Source: Tenodera sinensis
Taxonomy: Eukaryota; Arthropoda; Insecta; Mantodea; Mantidae
Direction: 5' to 3'
DNA length: 64,000 bases
Assembly: GCA_030765045.1 (NCBI GenBank)
Contig: CM060972.1
Location: forward strand, 61,672,773-61,736,772
The notes under the pieces were generated by a model. It was not told where the DNA came from. It saw nothing but the letters and a program-made list of their open reading frames with translations, and ran no database searches. The position numbers and the translations under genes were made by a program. Within the stretch, counting starts at the first letter, position 1, and every line of letters starts with the position of its first letter. Below, piece after piece: positions 1 to 10,000 of this stretch.

Positions 1-401
1 GGAGAAGATTGCTATTATGGCAGATAAAATTATTGAAATTAACCCCCATAATGAGCTTTACAGCATAAATAAAACAGCTAGTACGGATAATGAAGTATCC
101 GAAAGCAACTGCGACGCCATAACCAAACTTTCTGCACAGATTCTGCTTTAGAACAGCGTATAGCCTCATTACAGCCTGTTAGGCCTAGAAGTTGAAGCTC
201 CAGTCGAAATCGACATAGTAGAAGATATAATCACAATGGAAAATATTGTTATTATCATTTTAAGTTCAGAAACAAATGCTTTCCTGAAAAATGTCAACCT
301 CCATGCTCACGGAATGATCTGGAAAACTTGAAAAAGTAGTTGAGTGTGCAGCGAACTCTGCTACTGAAACTATTAGTTATTGCTGCAAATCCCGCTTATT
401 T

Positions 402-1034
402 GTGCATGACAAAAAAACAGGTTTACGATTCATTGTTGACAGTTGGGCTGATGTCTCCATAATTGCGGCAAATGCCAAAAACAAAAATTCACATTCAGAT
501 TTTAAACTGTATGCAGCAAATGACACTGAGATTCCAACTTATGGGTTTAAAACCATGAATATTGATTTAGGACTCCGCAGACAACTCCAATGGCCTTTTA
601 TAGTAGCAAAAACTGGCAAGGGTATTTTAGGAGCTGATTTTCTTAAAAAATTCAATTTATTAATTGACCTAAATAAAAGACAACTAATTGATAGTGAAAC
701 AAAACTCTGCATCAAGGGTGAAATAACAGCTGTTACAGCTAATAATATAATTAGCACTTTGTCAAAAAATCAAAGATTTGCTGATTTACTATCCAATTAC
801 CCAAATTTAACCAAACCTCAATTGGTACCCACAAAAATTGAACATGGTATCCAGCATTTCATTCCAACAGAAGGAACACCAACACATTGCAGACCAAGAC
901 AACTGGATCCTCAGAAGCTTCACATTGCCAAACAGGAATTCCAGTTCATGCATGATAATGGAATTATTCGGCCATCAAAATCTCAATGGGCTAGTCCCCT
1001 GCATATAGTCCCAAAGAAAGATGGAACTTTCTGA
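402..1034 (+). pseudogene. Gypsy protease and start of reverse transcriptase (broken)
   Basis: The open stretch contains a retropepsin-like FIVDSWADVSII in which the active-site Asp-Thr/Ser-Gly has lost its glycine (Trp instead), the downstream ILGADFL motif, and then the RT N-terminal pattern GIIRPS.SQWASPLHIVPKKDG. A TGA at 1033 interrupts a position where Gypsy elements have Trp (before RPCGDYR). The altered protease motif and the stop both indicate loss of function. Confidence 0.85.
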
Positions 1035-1136
1035 CCATGTGGTGACTATAGACGGCTGAATGCTCAAACTATCCCTGATGGATACCCAATACCTCGGATT
1101 GAAGATTTTCAACATATATTAAGAGAAAAAAAGGTA

Positions 1137-1354
1137 ATTATTATTTATTTATGCCAACAAACTTACTGTTGGTGTTTTTAAACACACAAGCCGTGTGTGG
1201 GCAAAGTTTAAGAGGTAGAACCGGAACTTAAAAATTCAATGCCACAGTTTGTCACAATAGCTCAGTGGTAGAGCGTCCGCCCGGCAAGCAGAAGGTCTGT
1301 GGTTCAAATCCCAGTTGTGGCATTGAATTTTTAAGTTCCGGTTCTACCTCTTAG
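1137..1354 (-). mobile_element. Fold-back SINE with tRNA-like core, copy 1 (inside RT)
   Basis: Flanked by an imperfect 11-12-bp duplication (GAAAAAAAGGTA at 1125-1136, GAAAAAAGGTA at 1355-1365). Two arms of about 37 bases (starting AAGAGGTAGAACCGGAACTT) form an inverted repeat around a tRNA-like loop with an A-box-like TAGCTCAGTGG and a B box GGTTCAAATCC. An AT-rich tail of (AAAT)-type repeats, seen as ATTATTATTTATTTA at the left, puts the element on the minus strand, so the pol III boxes in the loop run opposite to the tail. Confidence 0.85.
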
Positions 1355-1623
1355 GAAAAAAGGTATTTAGTAAAATTGATCTCTTCAAGGCGTACTTCCA
1401 GATTCCAGTAGCCGAAGAAGATAAGCCAAAAACAGCAATAATTACTCCATTTGGATTGTATGAATTTAACGTAATGCCATTTGGACTTAGAAATGCACCA
1501 AGCAGTTTCCAACGCTTCATTAATGAAGTATTTAGAGGATTAAACTTTGTCTTTCCATATATTGATGATTGTCTGATCACTTCAGAATCTAATGTAATAC
1601 ATCGTGAACATCTCAAGATGGTA

Positions 1624-1814
1624 ATTATTATTTATTTATGCCAACAAACTTACTGTTGGTGTTTTTAAACACACAAGCCGTGTGTGGGCAAAGTTTAAGA
1701 GGTAGAACTGGAACTTAAAAATTCAATGCCACAACTGGGATTTGAACCACAGACCTTCCGCAAATCAAATCCCAGTTGTGGCATTGAATTTTTAAGTTCC
1801 AGTTCTACCTCTTA
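1624..1814 (-). mobile_element. Fold-back SINE, copy 2 (inside RT)
   Basis: Perfect 14-bp duplication ATCTCAAGATGGTA at 1610-1623 and 1815-1828. It has the same tail and inverted arms as copy 1, but the loop is rearranged: an antisense B-box half (GGGATTTGAACCACAGACC) is followed by a short sense half (AAATCCCAGTTGT), so most of the tRNA-like core is missing. It interrupts the same Gypsy reverse transcriptase about 270 bp from copy 1. Confidence 0.87.
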
Positions 1815-2410
1815 ATCTCAAGATGGTATTTGAAAGACTTAATAAACTTGGGCTCCACTTAAACGTCTCTAAATCAGTATTTGGTGTAGAACAACTGGAA
1901 TTTTTAGGACATTTAATCACCAGTGAAGGTTCCAGACCTCTACCAGATAAAGTGAAAGTGATTCTTGACTACAAGCTACCAGAAACAATTCATCATCTTC
2001 GTTTGTTCTTAGGCACTGTTAATTTCTATCGATGGTACCTTAAAAATGCAGCAGAAACGCAAACTATGCTACACGACTACCTGAAAGGCGCAAAAAGGAA
2101 AGATAAACAAAAAATTGAACGGACTCCTCAAACTATTCAACAATTTGAGAAATGTAAACAAGACTTAGCTAATGCAGCAATATTAACATTTCCAGATCCA
2201 ACATTTCAACTAGCATCAGTGGTAGATGCAAGTGACTTTGCAGTTGGAAGTGTTCTACAACAATATGAAGAAAATGGATGGAAACCCATCGCCTTCTATT
2301 CAAAGAAACTAAACACGACACAGAGAGCATACAGCACCTATGATAGAGAATTGCTAGGAATCTATCTCTCTGTCAATTTAAGCATTTTCTTGAAGGAAAA
2401 GATTTTATAA

Positions 2411-3530
2411 TATATACAGATCATAAACCACTTATGTTTGCATTCAAGCAAAAAAATGAGAAAGCATCCCCATGACAACTGCGGCATTTACAATATATTT
2501 CTCAATTTACAACAAACATTCAGCACATTAGTGGCAAAGACAACATAGTTGCAGACAGCTTGTCGCATTTAGAGTCCGTCTCTGTCATCGATTACGATGC
2601 AGTTGCTGATGGTCAACAACAAGACAAGGAACTGAAACAACTTCAAGAAGAAAATCCCAATTTTAAAGTTCAAAAGTTATCCATTACCATCTGGTAAAAC
2701 ATTATGGTGTGATGTATCAACCAATAACATAAGGCCTTATATTCCAAAAGAATTTCGTAAGCAGTTCTTTCTTCAAATTCATAATTTAGCACATCCTGGA
2801 ATCAAATCAACTGTAGTACTAATGATCTCTAAGTTTATTTGGCCAAACATTAAAAAAGATGTAAAAGAATGGACTCAAGCTTGCCTGGCATGTCAAAAGA
2901 GTAAAATAACAAAACACACCAAATCACCAATCAGCACTTTCCAAGAAGCAGGTGAGCGATTCAGTACCATTCATGTTGATATTATTGGTCCACTTCCACC
3001 TTCAGATGGCTATCTCTACTGTCTCACTTGTATAGATTGCTACACTAAATGGATGGAAGCTATACCAAAGCAAAACATCACAGCTAGAACAGTGGCAAAA
3101 TCATTTTATGATCACTGGATAGCTCGTTTTGGAGTTCCAAGCACTTTAATTACAGACCAAGGAAGACAATTTGAAAGTCAACTTTTCAAGAAACTTTCAG
3201 AACTTTGTGGTGTGAAACTTAAACATACAACTCCTTATCATCCGCAAAACAATGGCAAAGTTGAACGTCTGCATCGCACAATGAAAACAGCTATAATCGC
3301 ACACAACTCAATAAAGTGGACAGATATGCTTCCCACAGTTTTACTTGGTCTATGTGCATCATTTCAGAATGACACAAACAGTTCGATAGCAGAGATGGTG
3401 TATGGCACACATATCAGGCTTCCTGGTGAATTTTTTGATCAACCTAAAGCTGTAATGGAGCCAGAAAATTTTTATCTAATCTTCAAAAACACATGCAACA
3501 ACTCAAACCTTTAGAAGTTAAGCATAAAAC
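2411..3530 (+). pseudogene. Gypsy RNase H end and integrase
   Basis: Continues with IYTDHKPL, HISGKDNIVADSLSHL, an HHCC zinc-binding motif (IHNLAHPGIKS..CLACQKSK) and the integrase core with all three acidic residues visible (HVDIIGPLP, ITDQGRQFE, NGKVERLHR), spaced as in DD35E integrases. The longest open stretch is 2822-3514. At least one stop (near 2475) and one frameshift (near 2690) separate it from the upstream region. Confidence 0.87.
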
Positions 3531-3538
3531 TTCCCAAT

Positions 3539-3577
3539 CTGATGAAGATGGGAGAGATGTACACTCCCGAAACGTCG
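3539..3577 (+). ncRNA. Hammerhead-ribozyme-like motif
   Basis: Contains the conserved core CTGATGA (3539-3545), a hairpin with complementary GGGAG (3550-3554) and CTCCC, then GAAAC immediately followed by GTC. The last part would give a two-base-pair helix III with no loop, the minimal form reported for hammerheads in Penelope-like elements. Four unpaired bases between CTGATGA and helix II make self-cleavage by this copy doubtful. The first CTG lies within the target duplication. Confidence 0.55.
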
Positions 3578-3658
3578 ATGTCTTTTCATCACTACACCTG
3601 GCTCGAAGCCCGAGAGCATCTTGAATATGTTCGTCGCCAAGAAAGCTTCAAATCATAT
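3542..3658 (+). mobile_element. Short Penelope-type 3' fragment inserted in Gypsy integrase
   Basis: Flanked by an 11-bp duplication TTCCCAATCTG (3531-3541 and 3659-3669) that interrupts the integrase frame. It starts with a hammerhead-like core and ends TTCGTCGCCAAGAAAGCTTC, an ending shared with the sequences at 51420-51450 and 54100-54150. One frame reads HYTWLEAREHLEYVRRQESF. Assignment to Penelope-like elements is an inference from the ribozyme motif. Confidence 0.6.
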
Positions 3659-3942
3659 TTCCCAATCTGTGTTTGTGCATAAAGATCTCAGCAAATGTTC
3701 ACATGTATTGGTGAGAATTGACAGAGTCAAGAAAGCTCTGCAACCACCATATGGCTTTTCAAGCCATCAAAAAAACTGCAAAATATTTCACACTCAGAAT
3801 TAAGGGAAAACCTGTAAACATCTCAATTGATCGTCTGAAACCAGCATATTTCATTAGTGCACATGATGATACTTCAATAATTCCCAGAAAAGCAGCACAC
3901 TTCTCTAAAAGAACCAAAGGAATCACAACAGTCTACATCTAA
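3659..3942 (+). pseudogene. Gypsy integrase C-terminal region
   Basis: After the 3542-3658 insertion the integrase tail resumes: FVHKDLSKCSHV.VRIDRVK, ALQPPY, then in another frame FTLRIKGKPVNISIDRLKPA. This is the SH3-like/GPY-type C-terminal region of Gypsy integrases. One frameshift lies near 3760. Confidence 0.75.
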
Positions 3943-4090
3943 TTCTCAAAGTCAATCAGATGAAGAAAAAACCACAAAAAAGACTCGAAGTGGCAGATCA
4001 GTCAAATTCCCTAGTCGCTACTTACATACTATTATATATATTTAGTATATCTGAATTTGTATGGTAACTTGGTTACTGGAAGGGGAGTGA

Positions 4091-4231
4091 TGTGGGATGT
4101 ATATGCTACAGTAAAAAAAGAAAAGAGTTGTATCATAGCAACAAGGTTCTGTTGTTGTATAATGAATGGCAGTAAATAAAGTTTTAAGTAAGCGATAGCA
4201 TTTTGTATATTTACATAGTATACACACCCCA
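4091..4231 (+). repeat. Possible short 3' LTR of the first Gypsy element
   Basis: A purine-rich tract (4079-4090, GGAAGGGGAGTG) precedes TGTGGGATG, as expected for a polypurine tract next to an LTR. The following 141 bases contain AATAAA and end in CA (ACACCCCA). No matching 5' LTR is in the window, so the boundaries are inferred. Confidence 0.4.
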
Positions 4232-4301
4232 TAAATGTATATAACTACACATATCTTCTTGTATCAAGTAGTAATATCAATCCTGATGGATTTAAGGGCA
4301 T

Positions 4302-4552
4302 GTTGTTGTTGTTGTTGTAGTGTTTAATGCCTACTTTTACTACTACGGCACCGCAGGCGGTGACACTGATGATACATGGAATGAAGATGGAGCACCGGTG
4401 GAATGAGATGGCGGGGGAAACCGGAGCACCCGGAGAAAACCCACCCTGACGCCGCTTTGTCCACCATGAATACCACATGCGGGTCCCTGGGATCGAACCT
4501 GGGCCGCCTAGGTGGTAGGCGAGCGCGCTAACCGCTCGGCCACGCCGCCGCC
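4302..4552 (-). mobile_element. tRNA-derived SINE with (CAA)n tail
   Basis: Perfect 14-bp duplication GGATTTAAGGGCAT at 4288-4301 and 4553-4566. On the minus strand it starts with a tRNA-like head (A box TGGCCGAGCGGTTAGCG, B box GGTTCGATCCC), continues with a body containing CTCCGGGTGCTCCGGTTTCC, and ends in (CAA)n, seen as GTTGTTGTTGTTGTTG at the left. All hallmarks of a full-length SINE are present. Confidence 0.88.
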
Positions 4553-4566
4553 GGATTTAAGGGCAT

Positions 4567-4744
4567 TTAAACTAACTTTTAATTTTGCAATATGTTGAAT
4601 GATTGATGGATGTTCAGTATCTGTGAACATTGCTCTCAATGGGACCTACAGAACAAACATAAACAATTATCCACTTGACACAATATTCACAGCTACAGTA
4701 GGCAAAGATTTTGCAAACTTTCATTCATATTTGTACTTTCCCTA
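4567..4744. other. No recognised feature
   Basis: AT-rich sequence between the SINE and the (CA)n repeat copies. Nothing recognised. Confidence 0.5.
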
Positions 4745-4749
4745 CTACC

Positions 4750-4861
4750 TATAGTAAGTAGAGGAAGTATTGTATTTGACCCAAAATTTCAATGTCGAGA
4801 TTACATCGGAAATATATGTTTCAAGACCCCCTGAATCCAATATAAGTATTTTTATAAAAGG

Positions 4862-4924
<63 letters not shown>

Positions 4925-5020
4925 ATGCGTGCGTGCGTGTGTGTGTGTGTGTGTGCGTGCGCGTGTGTGTGCGTGTGTGTGCGTCTGTGTGTCTGTGTGT
5001 CTGTGAACAGCATAACTCAA
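4750..5020 (-). repeat. (CA)n-bearing repeat family, partial copy (3' part)
   Basis: Defined here by comparing copies in the window. The plus orientation begins AATCTGATGTGTTGCACTC and ends ACTTCCCCTACTTAC..GTAGAGAAAGTAAAA, with a dinucleotide tract always after GTTATGCTGTCCACAGA. This copy carries the end portion in reverse and includes the longest (GT)n expansion of the family. Confidence 0.75.
4863..5003. repeat. (GT)n microsatellite inside the repeat family
   Basis: About 140 bases of GT with GC interruptions. It lies exactly where other copies of the family have short CA runs. Open frames through it (poly Cys-Val, His-Thr) are artefacts. Confidence 0.95.
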
Positions 5021-5864
5021 AAAATCTGATGTGTTGCACTCACATGACTTTCTCTACTCTTGTACTAACAATTCTTACAAACTCTTATTCCTATATCTTC
5101 TTCATGTTAAGATAAATATTTGTACAAATTATCTTATTGCTTATTTCCTTGTAGGTGCAAGGGGAATATGGGATTACAGTAGGCTTTGAGCGATAGTCAA
5201 ATCTTTTAAAGCTTTGAGATCCCGTTCTCTTTGCACGCTTAACATATAAAAAATGAACAACGATGTTCCATTGCACGAAAGTTCTATGTTTTCAGAAACT
5301 GACACACAAAACAAGGAATATCTCCAAAATGGTTCACTCTACAAAAAACAATTATTGAGACATAAATTGTGTATTTCAGCAAGATCTACATTTCTTGTAT
5401 AGTAAGATTTTGTCTATCTCCTACGGTTTACGAGTTATTCAAAACTCATCCAGACTAAACAGGACTGCATAGGCTATAGCCAGAAAATTCAAAATATACA
5501 TTTCATTTGTCATAAAAATATCTCAAACATATGACATTTTAATCATAATTGTTAGAGCCATTTTCAAGGAAATCAAAATTTTCAAAAAATGTTCCATGTA
5601 AAGGGTAGTTTAGGGTGGGGCTATTTTCTTCAAAATATTTGTGTCGCATCCTTGAAAGTCATTAAACTTAAATACCAACTTTGGTTTTTAACCGACTTTT
5701 TGTTTTTGAGTTATGCTGTCCACAGACACACACACAGACCATTTTCTAAAAATGCTTTTTTTGGATTCAGGGAGTCTCAAAACATATATTTCCAGTGAAA
5801 TCTCGACATCGAATTTTTGGATGGAATACAATACTTCCCCTACTTACTAGTAGAGAAAGTAAAA
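5021..5864 (+). repeat. (CA)n-bearing repeat family, near-complete copy
   Basis: Begins AAAATCTGATGTGTTGCACT and ends TAGTAGAGAAAGTAAAA. ACTTTCTCTACT near the start is the reverse complement of AGTAGAGAAAGT at the end, a 12-bp subterminal inverted repeat. No coding sequence is conserved among the copies. The dinucleotide tract here is short (around 5722-5737). Confidence 0.78.
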
Positions 5865-5865
5865 T

Positions 5866-6232
5866 GAAAAGTTGGTTAACAACCAAAGTTGGTATTTAAG
5901 TTTAATATCTTTCAAGGATGCGACATGAGGATTTTGGAGAAAATTCCACCACCCTAAACTGCCCTTTGTGTGGAAAACTTTTCCAAAATTTTGATTTTCT
6001 CAAAAATGGCTCTAACAATTTTGATTAAAATGCCATATATTTAACATATTTGAGTATCACCCAAAGTCTACTGTATTCCTTTATTCCCTTTAGACCTACA
6101 AGAAAATCAGTAATAAGATAATTTGTACAAATGTTTATCTTGACCAACATGAAGATAAAAGGGATAAGAGTTTGTAAGAATATTTAGTATAAGACTAGAG
6201 AAAGCCATCCGAGTGCAACACATGAGATTTTT
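5866..6232 (-). repeat. (CA)n-bearing repeat family, 5' half in reverse
   Basis: Matches the first half of the family (from AACCAAAGTTGGTATTTAAG back to GTGCAACACATGAGATTT). It abuts the previous copy head to head, so three copies alternate in orientation at 4750-6232 and could form long hairpins. Confidence 0.72.
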
Positions 6233-6407
6233 ATGAAAAGTATTTTGGAAGAGACACTATCACAGACTTTTGAATGCTATAATTTGAGACATAAAATAGT
6301 GCTGAATGCATTAGCAACTTAATTTGAACATTAAGAAAAGCAGAGAAAGGAAAAAGCAAAAAAGGGAAGGTGAGGAAATATTTATCATATGTAACAGTTT
6401 TACCTTA

Positions 6408-6646
6408 AAAATACTATAGTGGGCAGGGCATGTACAAAGAATGAATAAAGGACAGATACCTAAAAAAGTGATGACAGGAGTGATGCTTGGAAAGCGACCG
6501 ATAGGTAAACCTAGGAAAAAGTGGATGGATTCAGTGAAAAAGGACAGTTATCAGCTCCTAAAATGCAAAAATTGGCAACAGATAGCTCTGGATAGAGGTG
6601 ATTGGAGGTCTTGGATGAAGAAGGCTCAGGCCTGCTTTGGGCTGTA
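6408..6646 (+). pseudogene. 3' end of a LINE reverse-transcriptase ORF
   Basis: Encodes WAGHVQRMNKGQIPKKVM, GKRPIGKPRKKWMDSVKKD and WQQIALDRGDWRSW, the C-terminal tail pattern common in insect non-LTR retrotransposon ORF2 proteins. A TAG interrupts the frame near 6420, and no upstream RT domain is present, so this is a 5'-truncated insertion. Confidence 0.75.
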
Positions 6647-6928
6647 AGCACCATTGGAACAAAAAGAACATTTTTACCAATCTCAATGTGGTGATAAGAG
6701 CATGATTAATGTATTGAACTATATAATCCATGTGTGAACCTCCCAACCTAGCAAGAATAATAAAATAATGGATCACTCTTACACATTTCTTTGTATAAAG
6801 AAACACAGAAATTAAGAATAATGTACAAATGGATAGGGAAAAGATGGCAGGGAGAAAAAGTTTGTAATGGAAAATAACCTGAAGTCAAAGGCAATAATTC
6901 TGAGGCCAAGTTACTCCTGTTTAACTTT

Positions 6929-7067
6929 TTATTGTTCATCATCCACATAAATTGGATCTCCTATTTTCACAACATGACCTTCTCCGGAGTGCAAACCAAG
7001 GTACACTCCCATAGCTGGAGCAGCACCAAACAGCTGTTTAGCAAGAGGATCTTTGACCTGGCGATAC
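6929..7067 (-). CDS. Marc: mARC exon 6 (C-terminus and stop)
   Basis: Acceptor AACTGAATTGTTTCAG (7068), then (T)YRQVKDPLAKQLFGAAPAMG, a short linker and VVKIGDPIYV, ending at TAA (6929-6931). The Tyr-Arg-Gln after the junction and the G(D)P(V/I)Y ending are family hallmarks. No canonical AATAAA was seen in the first roughly 150 bases downstream. Confidence 0.92.
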
Positions 7068-10000
7068 CTGAAACAATTCAGTTTTATAGTTATGTTATGT
7101 TGATGTAACCTACTAAAATTCAGTAGACCTTGCTGGTTTGAAATTAAACTCAAACTGTGTTATACATATATCTTTCAAAGGTAGTTATTACAATATAATG
7201 AATTAATGATTTATTGAGTACTAAATCTTACACACCTTGGGCTACCCATGAGCTGGTCCCGCGCCCTTTTGCTATTAGGGTAGCCCCTCAATATAATTAC
7301 ATTTTACATACACATTACACATGTTTAACTTGTGAACATTTACTTCCTACCTTTTCACTAACCTTATCCTGCTCCCACTCTCCCCTCTGATTTATATCAG
7401 TTCCATCTTTATTCACTTTCCCTCTTTCTCAACTTTTCTTATCAGCTCCACTCTTGTATCTCTTATTAATTGATTTGTGTTATACACTTCACTAATCTTC
7501 ACTATCCCAATTTCACTACTTCAGTATAACCTCACTTTCACTGCATATACAAATCCTTTGCTCCCTCATTTACAGATTACCCAACCATTTTCTTAACCTT
7601 GTTACTCTCAGCAAAATATCCCTTTTTTTTTCTTTCCTTCCTTCCCTCCTTCCTTCCCTTCCTCCTTCCCTCCCTCCCTCCCTTCCTTCCTTCCTCTCTC
7701 TCTGCCTTTCTTTCTCTCCTTTCTCTCTTTCTCACTCTCTCGCTCTTTCCTTCTTTCTTTTTTGCTTTCTTACTTTCTTTCTCTCTTTCTTTCTTACCTT
7801 CCTTTCTCCCTTTCTCTCTCCTGCTTAGCTCTCCCTTTCCCTCTCACCCTCTTTGACCCATTAGTTGTTTCATCTGACATTTTTTCTAAAGCTGTTGTTA
7901 AGTTTACACTTTTCTTCGCTTCCTCTAGACTATCCACTTTTATCATCTCCCACCTTGGCACTATCCCTCTTTCTTGTGTGCTCCACTACCTGTCATATCC
8001 CCACCTTGCTTTTTGCTTAAGCCTGACCTTGACATTGCACTTGTTACTGGGCTCACTTCCTGCTGCTGCTTGATCACTTCCCCACCCTTTTTGGTTCAAT
8101 GACTGCTGTTCCTGTCTCTGCCTGTCATTTGGTCTGCTTTTCCTCTCTCTGGTCAACTGATTACAGCTTGAAGTATTTAATGTATATCCTCCTGCCTTCG
8201 TTTCTTGCTTGTCATCTCTGATCAGTCAACTCCTTTATTTGCGCTCTTTGTGCATATGTTAAGTCCTTGTTGATGTAAATAGTTGACCCTCACAATTTTT
8301 TTGCCTGTTTTAATACAGATGGCTCAAGCTAGGAAGTTGTCTGGTTCGCACAGTCCCCCACTGCTGCCCACTGCTACATGACCAAAGGGTATACGCCTTT
8401 TCCAAAAATAGTTAGTGCATTAGGGCAGGTAGTGGTGCCAGTGGATTTTACACACATAGCTATTCATGTTTGTGTTAACATGAGTAAATTATCATGCATA
8501 GTTCTGCACAGGCAAACTCATGAGGTTATAAATAACGTGATGAAATTTATGGAAAAGGAAAGTGAAGCAGGGACATTTATCATAGATATTAAAAAAGTGA
8601 GGGAATGAGTTCTAAAATCACATTAACGTGGATATGTCATGAGGTGAAGCGAGAAAAAGGTATTGGTGAGCCATTGTTTTAAACTCCCAATAAAATAAGA
8701 GAAAGAACAAACAAAAACTGGTCTTGATGATTTTGACAAAGGGGTAATAAGGGGTGATAAACAATTCCTGCCTAACAGAAAAATGTCTTCCAACAATACC
8801 GAAACTGGTTGGTGCAAGTGGATGACAATCGTTACGTCAGATGAACTTATTGTTGAAGCACATTTTGCTTAATTGTCCGTTGTAAAGTGTGACAAAAAGA
8901 ATTATCTTTCTGCAACATTATCATCTCACGATGATTAGGTAGGTATATTGTATGAGATTATTTTCAGTCAATGACATGACGGATTCAGTAAATTTATAAC
9001 ATTTTTAAACATCTCTATGACTGGTATTTTAAGAGCTGGTTCATACTGCCATGGGCTTGCAGGTTTTAAAAATTCCGGTACTATATTAGGGCAGTTCTCT
9101 AACTACCGGTACTCAGTGTTGGTGAGTACGGCCCAGCTAAACACCTGATTGTATGTCAATTGTGATACCGAAATTTAGATTTCCGATCGAATGGGCTTTT
9201 GAAAAAGACACGTTTTAATTTAATTGCCGGATATGAGATTTGCGATAAATATTGAGTAATAACATAAATAGATAATATAGCAGGAAGTGTTGTAAGGTGA
9301 GCAAGATATGAGTAAATAATAGTCGTTAAATTTGTAGAATAAACGCATTATTGGTTTGAAATTAACGAGTCATGACGTCATACCGCATAGTTTAAATACA
9401 CGTTCGAAAGCAGTTCTACAAACCTTAAAAGTCGCGCGATATATTTAATAAAATATAAAGTAAACATCGTTTAATCCTAAAAAGGTAATTATATATTCGA
9501 AATTCATAAAAGAACATGTTATAATAGAAAGGGACATTTCTAAATTGCGGGAAAAGGAAATAGCATTTTGGATACGAGGCTTTCTTGGATGACGTCATGA
9601 CATTCAAATGGAGAGAACGGTCTTCTTAGCGTGGGTAAGAGAGAAGCGTCATTCAGGCAGTACTCAACCAGAGACCAGTACGAGAGGTCGCGCTGCGCGG
9701 ATGTGAGTGCGATGCCTCTACAGATACAAATATTTTCGGCATAACTCCTGAAAATATTTAAAGAAGGAAATAAAGGATATGAAAAGTTGTTCTTGGGTTG
9801 TCCATTACACTTACGCAAACCCGAGATAAAGAGATCTTATGCAGAACTAGCCGAGGCGAGCTACATCGAAGGGCAACGTTACATCACCAACGACTTCAGC
9901 TTCAAATGGTAATCCAATAACTAGGACAACACAACAACGATTATACAGCTTCAAATTGGCTTCCCAACGTGTGGCGCCGAAAGAATGGACCAAACCCCAA

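Larger units (their letters stand above)
1036..2410 (+). pseudogene. Gypsy reverse transcriptase and RNase H, split by two SINE insertions
   Basis: Reading across the two insertions gives PCGDYRRLNAQTIPDGYPIP, then FSKIDLFKAYFQIPV, MPFGLRNAPSSFQRF, the catalytic PYIDDCL, and then GHLITSEG, the RNase H start VVDASDFAVGSVLQQ and YDRELLGIY. A frameshift near 2375 takes the frame into a stop at 2410. The element must have been largely intact when the SINEs inserted, since the coding sequence resumes exactly after each target duplication. Confidence 0.88.
1..4231 (+). mobile_element. Decayed Ty3/Gypsy LTR retrotransposon, 5' end outside window
   Basis: Fragments of protease, reverse transcriptase, RNase H and integrase occur in the usual Gypsy order on the plus strand, interrupted by stop codons, a frameshift and three later insertions (1137-1354, 1624-1814, 3542-3658). 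Gag and any 5' LTR are not recognisable in bases 1-400. The element lies downstream of the mARC gene and runs in the opposite direction. It cannot encode its own transposition now. Confidence 0.88.

Noticed and set aside
1263..1322. A tRNA gene with A box, B box and cloverleaf-like sequence
   Set aside because: It lies in the loop of a fold-back SINE with target duplications, and lacks a clean acceptor stem outside the SINE arms.
4745..5115. Open frames of alternating Cys-Val and His-Thr
   Set aside because: Translation of a GT microsatellite on both strands.
9163..9953. Env-like or retroviral genes accompanying the young Gypsy element
   Set aside because: No long open frame with signal peptide or transmembrane segment lies between pol and the 3' LTR.
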